From Planctobacterium sp965279005 (GTDB taxonomy: Bacteria; Pseudomonadota; Gammaproteobacteria; Enterobacterales; Alteromonadaceae), in the NCBI GenBank assembly GCA_965279005.1, contig CBDIHK010000026.1, positions 558,001 through 622,000 of the forward strand: a stretch of 64,000 nt of DNA, in the 5' to 3' direction. The position numbers and the translations under genes were made by a program. This document shows positions 9,646-19,728 of the stretch, piece by piece. Position 1 is the stretch's first letter, and each line of letters begins with the position of its first letter. The notes beneath the pieces are model-generated. The model did not search any database and was not told the origin of the DNA. It saw only the letters and a program-made list of their open reading frames with translations.

Positions 9646-10600
9646 ATGAGTAACCAACTTGAGGCGCTACGCGCCGTCACCACCGTTGTTGCCGATACCG
9701 GCGACATCGAAGCAATTCGCAAATACCAGCCGGTCGATGCCACTACCAACCCATCTCTACTGCTAAAAGCAGCCCAAATGGAGCAATACCGCCCATTGGT
9801 GATGGAAGCCATTGCATGGGCTAAATCACAAAGCAATGACCCAGCAAAACAATTGGTCAACGCTGGGGACAAATTAGCGGTATTATTTGGCCGTGAAATA
9901 TTAGGCATTGTACCGGGCCGAGTTTCCACCGAAGTGGACGCGCGATTGTCATTTGACAAAGCCAGCACCATTGATAAAGCCATGCGTCTTATCGACTTAT
10001 ACGAGATGGCGGGCATTTCCCATGACCGTATACTGATCAAGATTGCTTCCACCTGGGAAGGTATCCAGGCAGCGGAAGAACTAGAGCGCAAAGGCATCAA
10101 CTGTAACCCTGACCCTGCTGTTTGGTTTCGCCCAAGCCCGCGCCTGCGCAGAAGCCGGTGTATTTTTGATTTCGCCTTTTGTCGGTCGCATTTTGGATTG
10201 GTATAAGAAGGCCACGGGTAAAACCGACTACCTGCCCCATGAAGACCCAGGTGTACAGTCGGTCACCCGTATCTACAACTATTACAAGCAGCACGGTTAC
10301 GATACCGTGGTAATGGGTGCGAGTTTCCGCAATACCGGCGAAATCACCGAATTGGCGGGCTGTGACCGCCTGACCATCAGCCCGGCATTATTGCAAGAAC
10401 TGCAAGATTCCGAAGCGGAACTGCCCACCAAGTTGGTGGACAACGGCGTAAGCAAAGAGCCACCTGGCTGCCTTTCTGAGCGCGAGTTCCGCTGGCAGAT
10501 GAATGAAGATGCAATGGCCACAGAGAAGCTAGCTGAAGGGATCCGCAACTTCACCATTGACCAAATAAAATTGGAAACTATGTTGAAAGAGATGCTCTAA
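9646..10600 (+). pseudogene. talB: Transaldolase, one frameshift
   Basis: Transaldolase of the non-oxidative pentose phosphate pathway. It transfers dihydroxyacetone between sedoheptulose-7-P and glyceraldehyde-3-P. VDATTNPSL and the Schiff-base lysine K132 in ILIKIASTWEG match E. coli TalB. The frame breaks at the CCC at 10107-10109. Removing one C gives NLTLLFGFAQARACAEAG and runs into ISPFVGRILDWYKK, for a total of 317 aa, exactly the length of E. coli TalB. The ribosome site GAGGAAAC precedes the ATG. A sequencing error is more likely than loss of this enzyme. It lies directly upstream of pgi. Confidence 0.93.
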
Positions 10601-10605
10601 CTTTC

Positions 10606-10638
10606 AAAAAGGCGCCTGAGCGACATTGGGCGTCTTTT
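10606..10638 (+). terminator. Terminator after talB
   Basis: AGGCGCC pairs with GGGCGTCT (one G-U pair) across a loop of about 10 bases, followed by TTTTATTT. It separates talB from pgi and would end or attenuate talB transcripts. Confidence 0.6.
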
Positions 10639-10706
10639 ATTTGAGCAACGACGATGAAGCCTTGCGCCCTACAGCCAAATTCTCAACATATCCCAGGAAC
10701 ATTAGC

Positions 10707-12347
10707 ATGAGCAAACTAACTTCATTGCCCCAATGGCAACATCTAAGCAACTTAGCGGAACAAGTCAAAGGCGAACATATGCGCGATTGGTTCACAAAGG
10801 ATCCAGATCGGGCGGAAAAATACACCAGTGCAGCCTGCGGTATCACCTTGGACTACTCTAAGAACCTGCTCAACCAAGACGTGCTCAAGGCACTATTTGG
10901 TTTGGCTGAGGCGACAGGGTTCCCGGCAAAGCGCGACGCTATGTTCCGGGGCGACGCCATTAACTTCACAGAAAACCGGGCGGTATTGCACACCGCATTG
11001 CGCAATTTTTCCGATAAACCGGTACTAGTCGACGGCGAAGATGTGATGCCAGAGGTACACGCCACCTTGGAAAAAGTGAAGGCCTTTGTCAACTCAGTAC
11101 AAGATGGCAGCCATAGGGGTTACACCGGTGAAGTAATTACCGATGTGGTGGCTCTGGGTATTGGCGGTTCCTTCCTAGGCCCCAAGATCATGTCAGAAGC
11201 CTTAAAGCCTTACCAAGTTTCCGGGCTTAAAGTGCACTTTGTGGCCAATGTTGACGCTTGCCATATTCACGATGTCCTCTCGGGACGCGATGCGGCTAGC
11301 ACATTGTTTGTCATGTCCTCAAAATCCTTTACCACCCAAGAAACACTGCAAAATACTTTGACCGCAAAGCGCTGGTTCTTGGAAAACGGCGGCAGCCAAA
11401 CTGAGATTGCCAAGCACTTTGTAGCGGTATCCTCCAATATCAAAGCAGCCACCGAATTTGGCATGGCGAAAGAAAATATTTTTCCAATGTGGGACTGGGT
11501 TGGCGGCCGCTATTCCATGTGGTCAGCCATAGGCCTGCCGCTCGCATTGGCTATTGGCTACGACAACTTTGAGCAAATGCTAACAGGCGCCCATGCCATG
11601 GATTTGCATTTCCAAGAAACGCCGATACAAGATAACCTGCCCTGCCTGCTCGCATTGATAGGCTTGTGGTATCGCAATTTCTTTGCAGCCCAAAGTTATG
11701 TGCTACTGCCTTACTACCATTACCTGCGAGGCCTTCCTGCCTATGTCCAGCAGTTAGATATGGAAAGCAACGGCAAACGCGTGGCAGGTACTGAGATAGT
11801 AGACTATGACACAGGGCCTATTGTTTGGGGCAGCGAAGGCACTAATGGCCAACATTCGTTCCACCAGCTTATCCACCAAAGTGATACCTTTATCCCGGCC
11901 GACTTTCTATTGCCGTTAACGGTACCCAACCAGGATAAAACCCACCATGCCATGTTGGCTTCCAACTGTTTTGCCCAGTCCCAGGCTTTGATGCAGGGCA
12001 AAACCCAAGTAGAAGTGGAAGCAGAGCTTACTCAAAAGTCAAACGATCCTGGTGAGGTAGCCCAGCTAGCCCCCCACAAAGTAATGCCGGGCAATAAACC
12101 AAGTAATACCCTGTTGTTCGAAAAACTGGATCCAGCCACCCTAGGTTCCCTTATCGCTATGTATGAACACAAGGTCTTCGTACAGGGTGCAATCTGGGGG
12201 ATCAACTCCTACGACCAATGGGGTGTCGAACTGGGCAAAGTGATGGGTAACCAAATCCTGGAAAAATTGCAAAATCCAGGGCAAACACCCAATTTTGACG
12301 CTTCCACCAACCAGTTAGTGGCTCGGTTTAACGCGGCAAATAGCTAA
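10707..12347 (+). CDS. pgi: Glucose-6-phosphate isomerase
   Basis: Interconverts glucose-6-P and fructose-6-P. The start at 10707 (MSKLTSLPQW) follows AGGA at 10694-10697 and gives 546 aa against 549 in E. coli; an upstream in-frame start would add 27 unrelated residues. Signatures are ALGIGGSFLGPK, the PGI pattern FPMWDWVGGRYSMWSAIGLP, the glutamate/arginine segment MESNGKRV, GQHSFHQLIHQ and the C-terminal GINSYDQWGVELGK with the catalytic lysine. Its placement after talB joins two sugar-phosphate enzymes. Confidence 0.97.
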   Translation: MSKLTSLPQWQHLSNLAEQVKGEHMRDWFTKDPDRAEKYTSAACGITLDYSKNLLNQDVLKALFGLAEATGFPAKRDAMFRGDAINFTENRAVLHTALRNFSDKPVLVDGEDVMPEVHATLEKVKAFVNSVQDGSHRGYTGEVITDVVALGIGGSFLGPKIMSEALKPYQVSGLKVHFVANVDACHIHDVLSGRDAASTLFVMSSKSFTTQETLQNTLTAKRWFLENGGSQTEIAKHFVAVSSNIKAATEFGMAKENIFPMWDWVGGRYSMWSAIGLPLALAIGYDNFEQMLTGAHAMDLHFQETPIQDNLPCLLALIGLWYRNFFAAQSYVLLPYYHYLRGLPAYVQQLDMESNGKRVAGTEIVDYDTGPIVWGSEGTNGQHSFHQLIHQSDTFIPADFLLPLTVPNQDKTHHAMLASNCFAQSQALMQGKTQVEVEAELTQKSNDPGEVAQLAPHKVMPGNKPSNTLLFEKLDPATLGSLIAMYEHKVFVQGAIWGINSYDQWGVELGKVMGNQILEKLQNPGQTPNFDASTNQLVARFNAANS

Positions 12348-12374
12348 ATCTGAATAGCAACCGGAACTGGCAAA

Positions 12375-12410
12375 ATAGTGGAGGCTTCACCTCCACTATC
12401 TGTTTTCTGA
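12375..12410 (+). terminator. Terminator of pgi
   Basis: A perfect 10-bp stem ATAGTGGAGG / CCTCCACTAT with a CTTCA loop (12375-12399), followed by CTGTTTTCTG. It lies 27 bp after the pgi stop. Confidence 0.8.
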
Positions 12411-12667
12411 TAGCCAAATTATGGATTTCTTTTTTACCATGAATCATTAGATATAATTTTAAATTTACCCACAATTGTATATTTTTCAGTCTTTTAGGTT
12501 ATTATTTAAGCAAAGAGGCAGTGATTCATTAAATCTCCACGCAATGTTAATAAATAGTTAACAAAAAGCCTTTACTTTCACCTCTCCTGTGATAAAACAG
12601 GTTTGAAGGTCGGGAAAATAAACACAAGCCCGCTACCAAATTGACGGTTCGATGTAAGGAGTTTATC
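12411..12667. other. AT-rich intergenic region before the DUF3545 gene
   Basis: No open frame of note was found. It presumably holds the promoter of the small DUF3545 gene. TAAGGAG at 12655-12661 is a strong ribosome site for the GTG at 12668. Confidence 0.5.
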
Positions 12668-12844
12668 GTGGATAAGTCAGATTTGATGACAAAAATAGAC
12701 ACAGAATCCCGTTCAACTAAGTCAAGAAAGAAAAAGCGCATGTGGCGCGAAATCGAAGCAATCAAAGATAGGTATAAGCTTCGCAAAGAATTAGAAGACA
12801 TGGATATGTTCCATGACTATGAGCTAAATAGCCTAGATATTTAA
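12668..12844 (+). CDS. DUF3545 family small protein
   Basis: A 58-aa, strongly charged protein. The core KKKRMWREIEAIKDRYKLRKEL is the DUF3545 signature found in Alteromonadales and Vibrionales; the function is unknown. I chose the GTG at 12668 because TAAGGAG lies 6 bp upstream. A start at 12641 would place that ribosome site inside the coding region. A strong terminator follows immediately, so the gene is monocistronic. The basic helical middle could bind nucleic acid, but that is only an inference. Confidence 0.85.
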   Translation: MDKSDLMTKIDTESRSTKSRKKKRMWREIEAIKDRYKLRKELEDMDMFHDYELNSLDI

Positions 12845-12847
12845 AAA

Positions 12848-12873
12848 AAGCCCCGCATTGCCGGGGCTTTTTT
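12848..12873 (+). terminator. Terminator of the DUF3545 gene
   Basis: AAGCCCCG-CATTGC-CGGGGCTT hairpin followed by T-rich sequence, starting 4 bp after the stop codon. A-rich sequence on the other flank means it could also act for transcripts on the minus strand. Confidence 0.9.
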
Positions 12874-13053
12874 GCTTTCTAAACGCGTATCACAGGTTTA
12901 TACCTGTGCTGGCGGTGCTTCGTGCAAATAGCAATGTAGTTATTTGTTTGAGGCGGGCTAACGAAAAAATAAGCCTATGGCTAGTGCCGGCCTATATTGC
13001 AGCGCAACAGTTTTTGCTGCGTTGTAGCTAGGAGCCCCTGGTTGGTCTAAATG

Positions 13054-13713
13054 CTAAGTCTGCCAATTAATTGGCCTAACGCCTTTTTGCCCCAGAATTT
13101 GGTTGCAGCGGACGAAATGGCCGCTACCTAAAAAACCCCGATGCGCAGACAGCGGTGATGGGTGTGTTGTTTTCAACACGTGGTGTCGCTTGCCATCGAT
13201 AAACTGCCCTTTCTTCTGTGCATGGCTGCCCCAGAGCAGGAAAACGATACCTTCAGAACGTTCATTGAGTTTGGCTATGACTACGTCAGTAAATTTTTCC
13301 CAGCCTATCTTGCTATGGCTGTGCGCTTTGCCCTGTTCGACTGTCAGCACAGTATTGAGTAACAATACGCCCTGCTCAGCCCAGCTTTGCAAATTGCCAT
13401 GGTTGGGGATCTGGTAACCAGGAATTGATTTAGCCAGCTCTTTGAACATGTTTTTCAACGACGGTGGTGCCGGTACACCAGGCAAGACGGAAAAGCACAA
13501 ACCGTGGGCTTGGCCTGGACCATGGTAGGGATCCTGACCCAGGATCACGACTTTCACCTGATCAAACTCGGTAAAGCGAAAGGCATTGAATACGTCTGGC
13601 TGCGGCGGATAAATGGTTTTACCCGCTGCCCGCTCAGCCGCCAGGTATTGCAGGGTGTGTTGGAAATACGGCTGCTGTTTTTCCGCGCCAATCACGTCCG
13701 CCCAAGTGGTCAT
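13054..13713 (-). CDS. ung: Uracil-DNA glycosylase
   Basis: Removes uracil from DNA as the first step of base excision repair. VILGQDPYHGPGQAHGLCFSV carries the catalytic aspartate (about D61), and HPSPLSAHRGF is the DNA-intercalation loop. It has 219 aa from the ATG at 13711-13713, normal for family 1; a TTG one codon upstream is not needed. The start lies 4 bp after the thrC stop (TGAGTTGATG), so it may be read through from thrABC. Confidence 0.97.
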   Translation of the reverse strand: MTTWADVIGAEKQQPYFQHTLQYLAAERAAGKTIYPPQPDVFNAFRFTEFDQVKVVILGQDPYHGPGQAHGLCFSVLPGVPAPPSLKNMFKELAKSIPGYQIPNHGNLQSWAEQGVLLLNTVLTVEQGKAHSHSKIGWEKFTDVVIAKLNERSEGIVFLLWGSHAQKKGQFIDGKRHHVLKTTHPSPLSAHRGFLGSGHFVRCNQILGQKGVRPINWQT

Positions 13714-13717
13714 CAAC

Positions 13718-15010
13718 TCAACCTTTCAACAACTGGAATAAATGCTGTTTTAAGGTCGCATAGTCTGCTGGCAACTCGGCTGATAAGCCCTCTTTTCCAG
13801 CGCACTCTACCAAGGGTTGTGGCAAGCTGATGGGCTGGCCTAGCACGTTTTCAACTGTTTCCCGGAATTTGGCCGGGTGTGCGGTGCCCAAAAAGATACC
13901 GGTTTCGCCATCTTGCATTTCCCGTTTTAACGCCTTGTAGGCAACGGCAGCGTGGGGCTCGCTAATATAACCTTCCGTTTGTAGCTGCTTCATGGCCAAC
14001 TGGGTGTAATCTTCGTCCACCGCGTCAGCCGACAAGCAGCTTTCGTCTAGGTAGCCATATTGGAACAAGGCTTCTATCCTTGGCCAGTTGTTGGGTTGGC
14101 TCACGTCCATGGCATTGGATATCGTAGCCTGGGTTGGGTTGGGTAGCCAATTACGGGTCTGCCAGTAGCGCGGCACTGTGTCATTGACGTTGGTCGCGGC
14201 GATAAAGCGTTTAATGGGCAACCCCAAGGTCTTGGCGATCATGCCCGCGGTTAGGTTACCGAAATTACCGCTGGGCACTGAAAACACCACTTCCTCTTGC
14301 TGTTCTGGCGGCAATTGGGCAAAGGCCTCAAAATAATAACAAACCTGCGCCATCAAACGGCTGATGTTGATTGAGTTCGCCGAGTTCAAGTGCAAACCAT
14401 CCCGCACTTCAGGATCGTCAAAAGCGGATTTTACCATCTGCTGGCAAGCATCAAAATCACTGTCCAGTGCCACAGTGTGGATATTGCCGCCTAAAGTGGT
14501 AAATAGCTTTTCTTGCAACGGCGAAATCTTGCCTTGCGGGTACAAAATAACGACATTGATATTGTCGATCCCGTGGAAGGCATGGGCAACGGCAGCGCCA
14601 GTATCACCGGACGTTGCTGTGAGGATAGTAATTGGGTTGCCTGAATCTTTGGTCAATTCAGACAAACACTGGGCCATAAACCTGGCACCAAAATCTTTAA
14701 ACGCCAAAGTCGGGCCGTGGAATAGCTCCAGGCAATAAACCCCGTCAGTCACTTCGGCAATAGGCGCAGGGAATTGGAAGGCATTAGCCACCAGCTGATG
14801 CAACGTTTCGTTCGCTATATCACCGTCAATCAGGTGGTTTAGGATGTGGGCGCTGCGCTGCACAAAAGGCATCTGCAGCAGCTGGGAAACATTGTCCAAT
14901 GGCTGGATTTTTGCTGGGAAATACAAACCTTGGTTCTTACCTAGGCCCTTGGTAACAGCCTCTGGAAAGTTAACGGTATCGGTATTGTCTTTTAAATTGA
15001 ATAGTTGCAT
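13718..15010 (-). CDS. thrC: Threonine synthase
   Basis: PLP-dependent conversion of phosphohomoserine to threonine, the last step of the pathway. It has 430 aa against 428 in E. coli. GPTLAFKDFGARFM contains the PLP lysine, and TILTATSGDTGAAVAHAF and VPSGNFGN bind the phosphate. The start codon directly abuts the thrB stop (TAAATG), which indicates coupling in the thrABC operon. Confidence 0.97.
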   Translation of the reverse strand: MQLFNLKDNTDTVNFPEAVTKGLGKNQGLYFPAKIQPLDNVSQLLQMPFVQRSAHILNHLIDGDIANETLHQLVANAFQFPAPIAEVTDGVYCLELFHGPTLAFKDFGARFMAQCLSELTKDSGNPITILTATSGDTGAAVAHAFHGIDNINVVILYPQGKISPLQEKLFTTLGGNIHTVALDSDFDACQQMVKSAFDDPEVRDGLHLNSANSINISRLMAQVCYYFEAFAQLPPEQQEEVVFSVPSGNFGNLTAGMIAKTLGLPIKRFIAATNVNDTVPRYWQTRNWLPNPTQATISNAMDVSQPNNWPRIEALFQYGYLDESCLSADAVDEDYTQLAMKQLQTEGYISEPHAAVAYKALKREMQDGETGIFLGTAHPAKFRETVENVLGQPISLPQPLVECAGKEGLSAELPADYATLKQHLFQLLKG

Positions 15011-15961
15011 TTAGTTTTCCCTTACAACTTTTGAACCAATGGGATCTAGTTTGCAGACCCGGCTAAAGCCGTCTTGGTTCTGTACATAATTTTGTTCAAG
15101 CCACTGGGCAATCGCTTCTGCCTGTGACTGTTGTTCGGACACAGCAAATACGGTGGGACCGGAACCGGAAATGCCAAACGCCAATGCACCATTGGCGATA
15201 GCGAATTCCCGAGCCTTGTCAAAACCTGGCAATAGCCCCTTGCGGTGAGGTTCGGCAATCACATCCCGCATCATTTCCGCAGCCAATTCGGCGTCATTGC
15301 GGTGCAAGGCATCAACAAAAACCGCTAGCTGCCGGCCAAAGGTCAAAGCCGTTTCCAGTGCTAGCGACTTGGGTAAAATTTCCCTTGCAGCGGCAGTAGA
15401 TACTGTAATCCCCGAATAACATACGGTCCAATACCACTCGTCAATGATAGGCAGTGAAGTTACTAGCTGGTCAGCGGCCTCGACCATCAGGGTCAAACCG
15501 CCCAAGAAGCAAGGGGCAACGTTGTCATAGTGCACGCTACCACTGATTTGTCCTTCCAGTTCCCCCATCAGCAACAACAATTCATGATCATTGAGTGGCT
15601 GGCCATAGAACTCATTCAAGCCGTGCAGGGCCGCAACCACTGAGCTGGCGCTAGAGCCGAGGCCGCTGCCAATTGGCAGGTTTTTAAACAGGGTCATTTT
15701 AGCAGCGGGAAGCTGTGGTTTGTGCTCGGCGAGCTTATTCCGGATAGCGTGATAACAATGGCTGACAATATTGTTTTCCTGTTCTTGCGGCAGCTTGTGG
15801 GCGAAATCCCCCGCTACATCCAGAGTGAAACTGCCAGCCTGTTCAATCACGACTTTGTCACCCAAATCAGAACCGTCAATGGGGGCGAGTGCCGCACCCA
15901 AAATATCAAAGCCTAAACTTACATTTCCTATCGAAGCAGGCGCATAGGCGGTGTGCTTCAT
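15011..15961 (-). CDS. thrB: Homoserine kinase
   Basis: GHMP kinase that phosphorylates homoserine with ATP. The ATP loop is LPIGSGLGSSASSVVAALH. The N-terminus KHTAYAPASIGNVSLGFDILG and the C-terminal FGISGSGPTVFAV are family motifs. The ATG at 15959-15961 gives 316 aa; a TTG one codon earlier is the only alternative. It follows thrA with about 136 bp between them, which is wider than in E. coli. Confidence 0.97.
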   Translation of the reverse strand: MKHTAYAPASIGNVSLGFDILGAALAPIDGSDLGDKVVIEQAGSFTLDVAGDFAHKLPQEQENNIVSHCYHAIRNKLAEHKPQLPAAKMTLFKNLPIGSGLGSSASSVVAALHGLNEFYGQPLNDHELLLLMGELEGQISGSVHYDNVAPCFLGGLTLMVEAADQLVTSLPIIDEWYWTVCYSGITVSTAAAREILPKSLALETALTFGRQLAVFVDALHRNDAELAAEMMRDVIAEPHRKGLLPGFDKAREFAIANGALAFGISGSGPTVFAVSEQQSQAEAIAQWLEQNYVQNQDGFSRVCKLDPIGSKVVREN

Positions 15962-16097
15962 CAATTGTCATCCTGCGGTAAACATAAAAGGGACATAAGG
16001 CTAACACATGCAGGTATTATGTACATGCTAAAGCCGACAAAATTCAGGCTTGGTTTAGAATGCTTAATAACCAAGCCTAAAATGGGTTTTCGCGGCG

Positions 16098-18565
16098 CTA
16101 GTGGTTGTTTTGCGACCACGGCATAGTGCGCAGTACATCGGCAAATACCCCCGCGGCTGTAACCGCTGCACCAGCGCCATAGCCCCGGATCACAAATGGG
16201 ATCGGTTGGTAGTATTGGCTATGGATAGCGAGCGCATTTTCACCATCCTTAATAGGTGCCAGTGGATGTTGTGCATCAACAGCTAAGATTTTGACCGAAC
16301 ACTGGTTGTCTTTTATCCTCGCCAACATAGCGCAGCAGCTTGCCTGCTTGCTTGGACTTGGCTACTAAATCGGCAAACTGTTGATCCAACTTAGGCAGGT
16401 TTTGCATGAACTCCTCAATGTTGCCGCTGCTGTCAAATTCGGGCGGTAATACTGGCTCGATGTTGATGTCAGACAATTCCATTTCCAGCCCCGCTTCCCC
16501 TGGCCATAATCAGTAGCTTGCGCGCAACATCCATTCCGCTCAGGTCGTCGCGGGGATCCGGCTCGGTAAAGCCGTTATCACGGGCAATTTTAGTTGCGTC
16601 TGACAAACTCAAGCCCTCGTCCAACTTGCCAAAAATAAACGACAAGGAGCCTGATAGAATGCCTTCAAACTGCATTAATTGGTCACCGGCATAAATCAAC
16701 TTCTGCAAATTATCAATTACCGGTAACCCTGCGCCGACAGTTGTCTCATAGAGAAACTGGCGGTTGTGTTTCTGCGCAACTTCACGCAACTGGTTGTAGG
16801 TGGCCATATCCATAGTGTTGGCTTTTTTGTTGGGTGTTACAATGTGGAAGCCCGCTTCCATGAATTCCAAATAACGCACCGCAATATCACCACTGGTTGT
16901 GCAGTCGATAATAACGGGATTAACAAGGCTGTGCTCCAGCACAAAATCGTGCAGGACTTGGGTATCCAGCTTTTGTCCGCTTTGCTTGAGTAAGCTTTGC
17001 CAGTCAGCGTCCAAATCGATGCCACCCGATTCCAGTAATACTGCTTTGCTATTGGCGATGCCGAATACCTTCAAGCTAATATTGCGCTGTAATAGCTGCT
17101 CTTGTTGCTTGCTTATCTGCTGCAACAACTCCGCGCCCACGGTGCCACACCCCACCAAAAATGCATCAATGGTGTGGAGGTTGGAGAAAAAATTCTGATG
17201 GATCACCTTAACCGCTTTTTTCGCTTTGCGCCCCTCCACTACTGTAGAAATCGAGCGCTCAGAGGAACCTTGGGCAATCGCCACATTATTCACCCGCGCC
17301 TGTGCCAACGCACTGAAAAACTTAGCAGCCAAGCCCTTGGAGTGGCGCATACCATCTCCAACCAAGGTCACGATAGCCAAGTGTTCTTTGGTTTGGATAG
17401 GCTCCAAAACATGGTTGTCTATTTCTAAGGCAAAAGCATCTTCTAACACGTTCTTGGCCCTTTCTTGGTCTTTTTCGTGGATACAGAAACTGATGCTGTA
17501 CTCAGATGAAGACTGGGTTATCAGACTGATGGATATATTGGCGTTGGAAATCACTTCAAACACCCGCGCTGCCATACCTACCATGCCTTTCATGCCTGGG
17601 CCGGAGATATTGAACATGGTCATATTTTCCAACAAGGAGATCCCCTTTACCTGTACCCACTTGCTACTGGCTTCCTCTGATATCAGGGTACCGGGAGCCG
17701 AAGGGTTCAAGGTGTTCCGGATTAAGCAGGGGATGGAAAACTGGGCAATAGGGCCAATCGTTTTTGGGTGCAATACTTTGGCACCAAAATAAGACAACTC
17801 CATGGCCTCTTGGTAAGTGAGTTTATCTAGTAATACGGCACCATCAACTTGCCTGGGGTCGGCATTGTAGACACCATCAACGTCAGTCCAGATCTCACAG
17901 CAATCTGCGTCCAGGCAAGCAGCTAGGATAGCGGCGGAATAGTCAGAACCATTGCGCCCCAAGGTGACCTTTTCACCTTTGTCATTGGCGGCAACAAAGC
18001 CCGGCATAATCAGCAATTGGCCGGGTTCGGTTTGTAAATCGGCAAATCGGGCACGGCTGCTGGTAAGGTCTGCCAGCGAATCCAGGAAATCGCCTTCAGC
18101 AACAACGTATTCCACTGGATCGATGACTTGGTTGTTCACGCCCAAGGTTGACAAAATCGCACTGAAAATGTTGACGCTAACGTATTCGCCCAGGCTTAAG
18201 ATTTGGGCGGTTATCGGCTCGGGACTGCACTTTAGCAAAGAAATACCATTTAAATGCTGCACTAAATCATGCAGCCGCGTTTGGATAAAACCTTGCAATG
18301 GTGCACTGTCAAATCCATCCAGTGTCTCCGCGAGCTCTTCAACGATACTGGTCAAAGTATGCTTGAGGCTGGCAAACTCAACTTCGTAGTTCTGGCCAGA
18401 TTCAGCCAATGAGCACAGTGCTTGCAAGGTATTGGTGACCCCTTTGGGTGCAGACAATACGACCCCAGCACCTTGCTCTTGGTGGGCCTCCAGGCTGATA
18501 TCCTTAACCCTTAAATAGCGATTAGCATCTGCTAACGAAGAGCCACCGAACTTCAAAACTTTCAT
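16098..18565 (-). pseudogene. thrA: Bifunctional aspartokinase I / homoserine dehydrogenase I, two frameshifts
   Basis: The first and third committed enzyme of threonine synthesis on one chain. The aspartokinase part starts MKVLKFGGSSLADANRYLRV, two ACT segments follow, and the dehydrogenase part has FLVGCGTVGAELLQQ. The frame breaks twice near the C-terminus: at CCCC 16497-16500 (one C fewer gives MAREAGLEMELSDI) and near CC 16322-16323 (one C fewer gives LRYVARIKDNQCSV). With both corrected the protein is 821 aa against 820 in E. coli. Because thrB, thrC and the thrL attenuator are intact, sequence errors are more likely than a broken pathway. Confidence 0.93.
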
Positions 18566-18622
18566 TTTTATCCCCTACCGCAATTACTCAATTGGCGCGT
18601 TTTGCGCCAGCGTCGATTATCC

Positions 18623-18658
18623 AAAAAAAAAGCCCGTTTCCTTGTTGGTCACGGGCTT
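18623..18658 (-). terminator. thr operon attenuator terminator
   Basis: On the minus strand, GCCCGT and ACGGGC form a stem around GACCAACAAGGAA, followed by a run of nine T. It lies between the thrL leader peptide and thrA, as expected for a ribosome-controlled attenuator. Confidence 0.88.
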
Positions 18659-18678
18659 TGCTGATTTCTTTGCTTGCA

Positions 18679-18735
18679 CTAGCCAGTGACCGCCTTGGGT
18701 AAGGTGGTAATGGTCATAATAATCATGGTGTGCAT
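18679..18735 (-). CDS. thrL: thr operon leader peptide
   Basis: An 18-codon frame encoding MHTMIIMTITTLPKAVTG: five Thr and three Ile, the two regulatory amino acids of the E. coli thr operon. It is followed about 20 bp downstream by the attenuator hairpin and then thrA. Low charged tRNA-Thr or tRNA-Ile would stall the ribosome on these codons and favour read-through. Length, composition and position are what support it, not a database match. Confidence 0.88.
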   Translation of the reverse strand: MHTMIIMTITTLPKAVTG

Positions 18736-18845
18736 TTCTGTATTCATGTGCTGTAAATTGCCGTATAGACGTCTAGATGTCAAGAATAAATTTAACACTG
18801 TCCAAAGAATGTCATATTTCCGGTAAATTGAATGGGTATTTGTGC

Positions 18846-19214
18846 TCAAATCCAGCGCTGCACTGACTCAAGTACATCAAACGGCTGGGTATTGAAGGCA
18901 ATCTTGCTTTCAGGAGACAGTTCCATGACTTTGTTTATTAACAGTTCAAATAAGTTTAGATGTTTGGGATCAATTCGGATCCCCGCACCAATAACCACGA
19001 CGTCGTTAAACCTGGCGCTTAGTTTTTGCGCTACTTCATCAACACTATGGGGGCCACAATCTACTAGGCACCACTCAGCTTGATAGCCTTTACTGTTCAA
19101 TAATTGGGCAGACATGTCCAACCCTGCCAAAAGTTTACTTTCTGTCAGGCCCGGCACTTGGGAAAAATCGACAACTTGGGGTTGAAGCCCGATGAGCAAG
19201 ATATTCTTAGCCAT
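18846..19214 (-). CDS. Conserved-looking protein of unknown function
   Basis: A 122-aa protein starting MAKNILLIGLQPQVVDFSQ, with an internal WCLVDCGPHSVDEVAQKL and the hydrophobic strand DVVVIGAGIRIDPKHLNLFELLI. The alternating beta strands and helices suggest a small alpha/beta (Rossmann-like) domain, but I recognise no family. It overlaps or closely follows the acetyltransferase gene, so the two are probably co-transcribed. A longer start at 19235 is possible but overlaps that gene more. Confidence 0.65.
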   Translation of the reverse strand: MAKNILLIGLQPQVVDFSQVPGLTESKLLAGLDMSAQLLNSKGYQAEWCLVDCGPHSVDEVAQKLSARFNDVVVIGAGIRIDPKHLNLFELLINKVMELSPESKIAFNTQPFDVLESVQRWI

Positions 19215-19224
19215 ATCCACCAGT

Positions 19225-19728
19225 TCAATCACCAAAATAATTTGAGCGTTTAAGCTTCATCACGTAACACAGATCGCCAGCCAAGGTTTTAGTTTCAAGG
19301 TACTTAAACCCCAAACGCGTGTAAAAGCGGTGCGCCTTTTGGTTAGTAGATAAAGGGTCAACTAAAATTTCATTCACAATATCATCATCAAAGCAACGCT
19401 CCAACACCATATTCATTATGGTGCTACCGTAGCCGCGGTTAAGGTTATAGGTTTCACCTATCCATATTTCAATTGCCCGCATCCTTCGGTTTACTTCTTT
19501 TCCCCAATACTGGCTGGGGTCTGCAACCGGATCCACTATTTGGACAAAAGCGATTGCTTCGCCATCTTGTTCAGCAATAAGCTGTTGTCGCCACTCAGGT
19601 TTGCGTTTGAGCTCCCTCGCCCAGTTGTATTTCGGCGAACCGGAGCCCCCGGCCTCAATAATATGGGCTTGTTCATCCCACCACTGTAACGTTTCAAGAT
19701 CAGCCAGCTCGGCATCCCGTAATAGCAT
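19225..19728 (-). CDS. GNAT-family N-acetyltransferase
   Basis: A 167-aa GNAT domain. IEIWIGETYNLNRGYGSTIMN holds the acetyl-CoA pyrophosphate loop (R/Q-x-x-G-x-G/A pattern in NRGYGS), and the C-terminal NQKAHRFYTRLGFKYLE is motif B. The overall pattern, including IVDPVADP and DPLSTNQKA, is nearest to the AAC(6')/RimJ-type group. I would not infer aminoglycoside resistance from this alone. Its stop region overlaps the start of the unknown gene at 18846-19214. Confidence 0.8.
   Translation of the reverse strand: MLLRDAELADLETLQWWDEQAHIIEAGGSGSPKYNWARELKRKPEWRQQLIAEQDGEAIAFVQIVDPVADPSQYWGKEVNRRMRAIEIWIGETYNLNRGYGSTIMNMVLERCFDDDIVNEILVDPLSTNQKAHRFYTRLGFKYLETKTLAGDLCYVMKLKRSNYFGD

Noticed and set aside
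12881..13050. CACAGG-TTTATA-CCTGTG and GCAGC/GCTGC hairpins after the DUF3545 terminator
   Set aside because: Short stems without a T-run or adjacent gene end. They may be remnants of a repeat element, but I could not link them to any function.
19225..19728. Aminoglycoside 6'-acetyltransferase resistance gene
   Set aside because: The GNAT fold is clear and AAC(6')-like features exist, but there is no mobile context, and the substrate cannot be read from these motifs.
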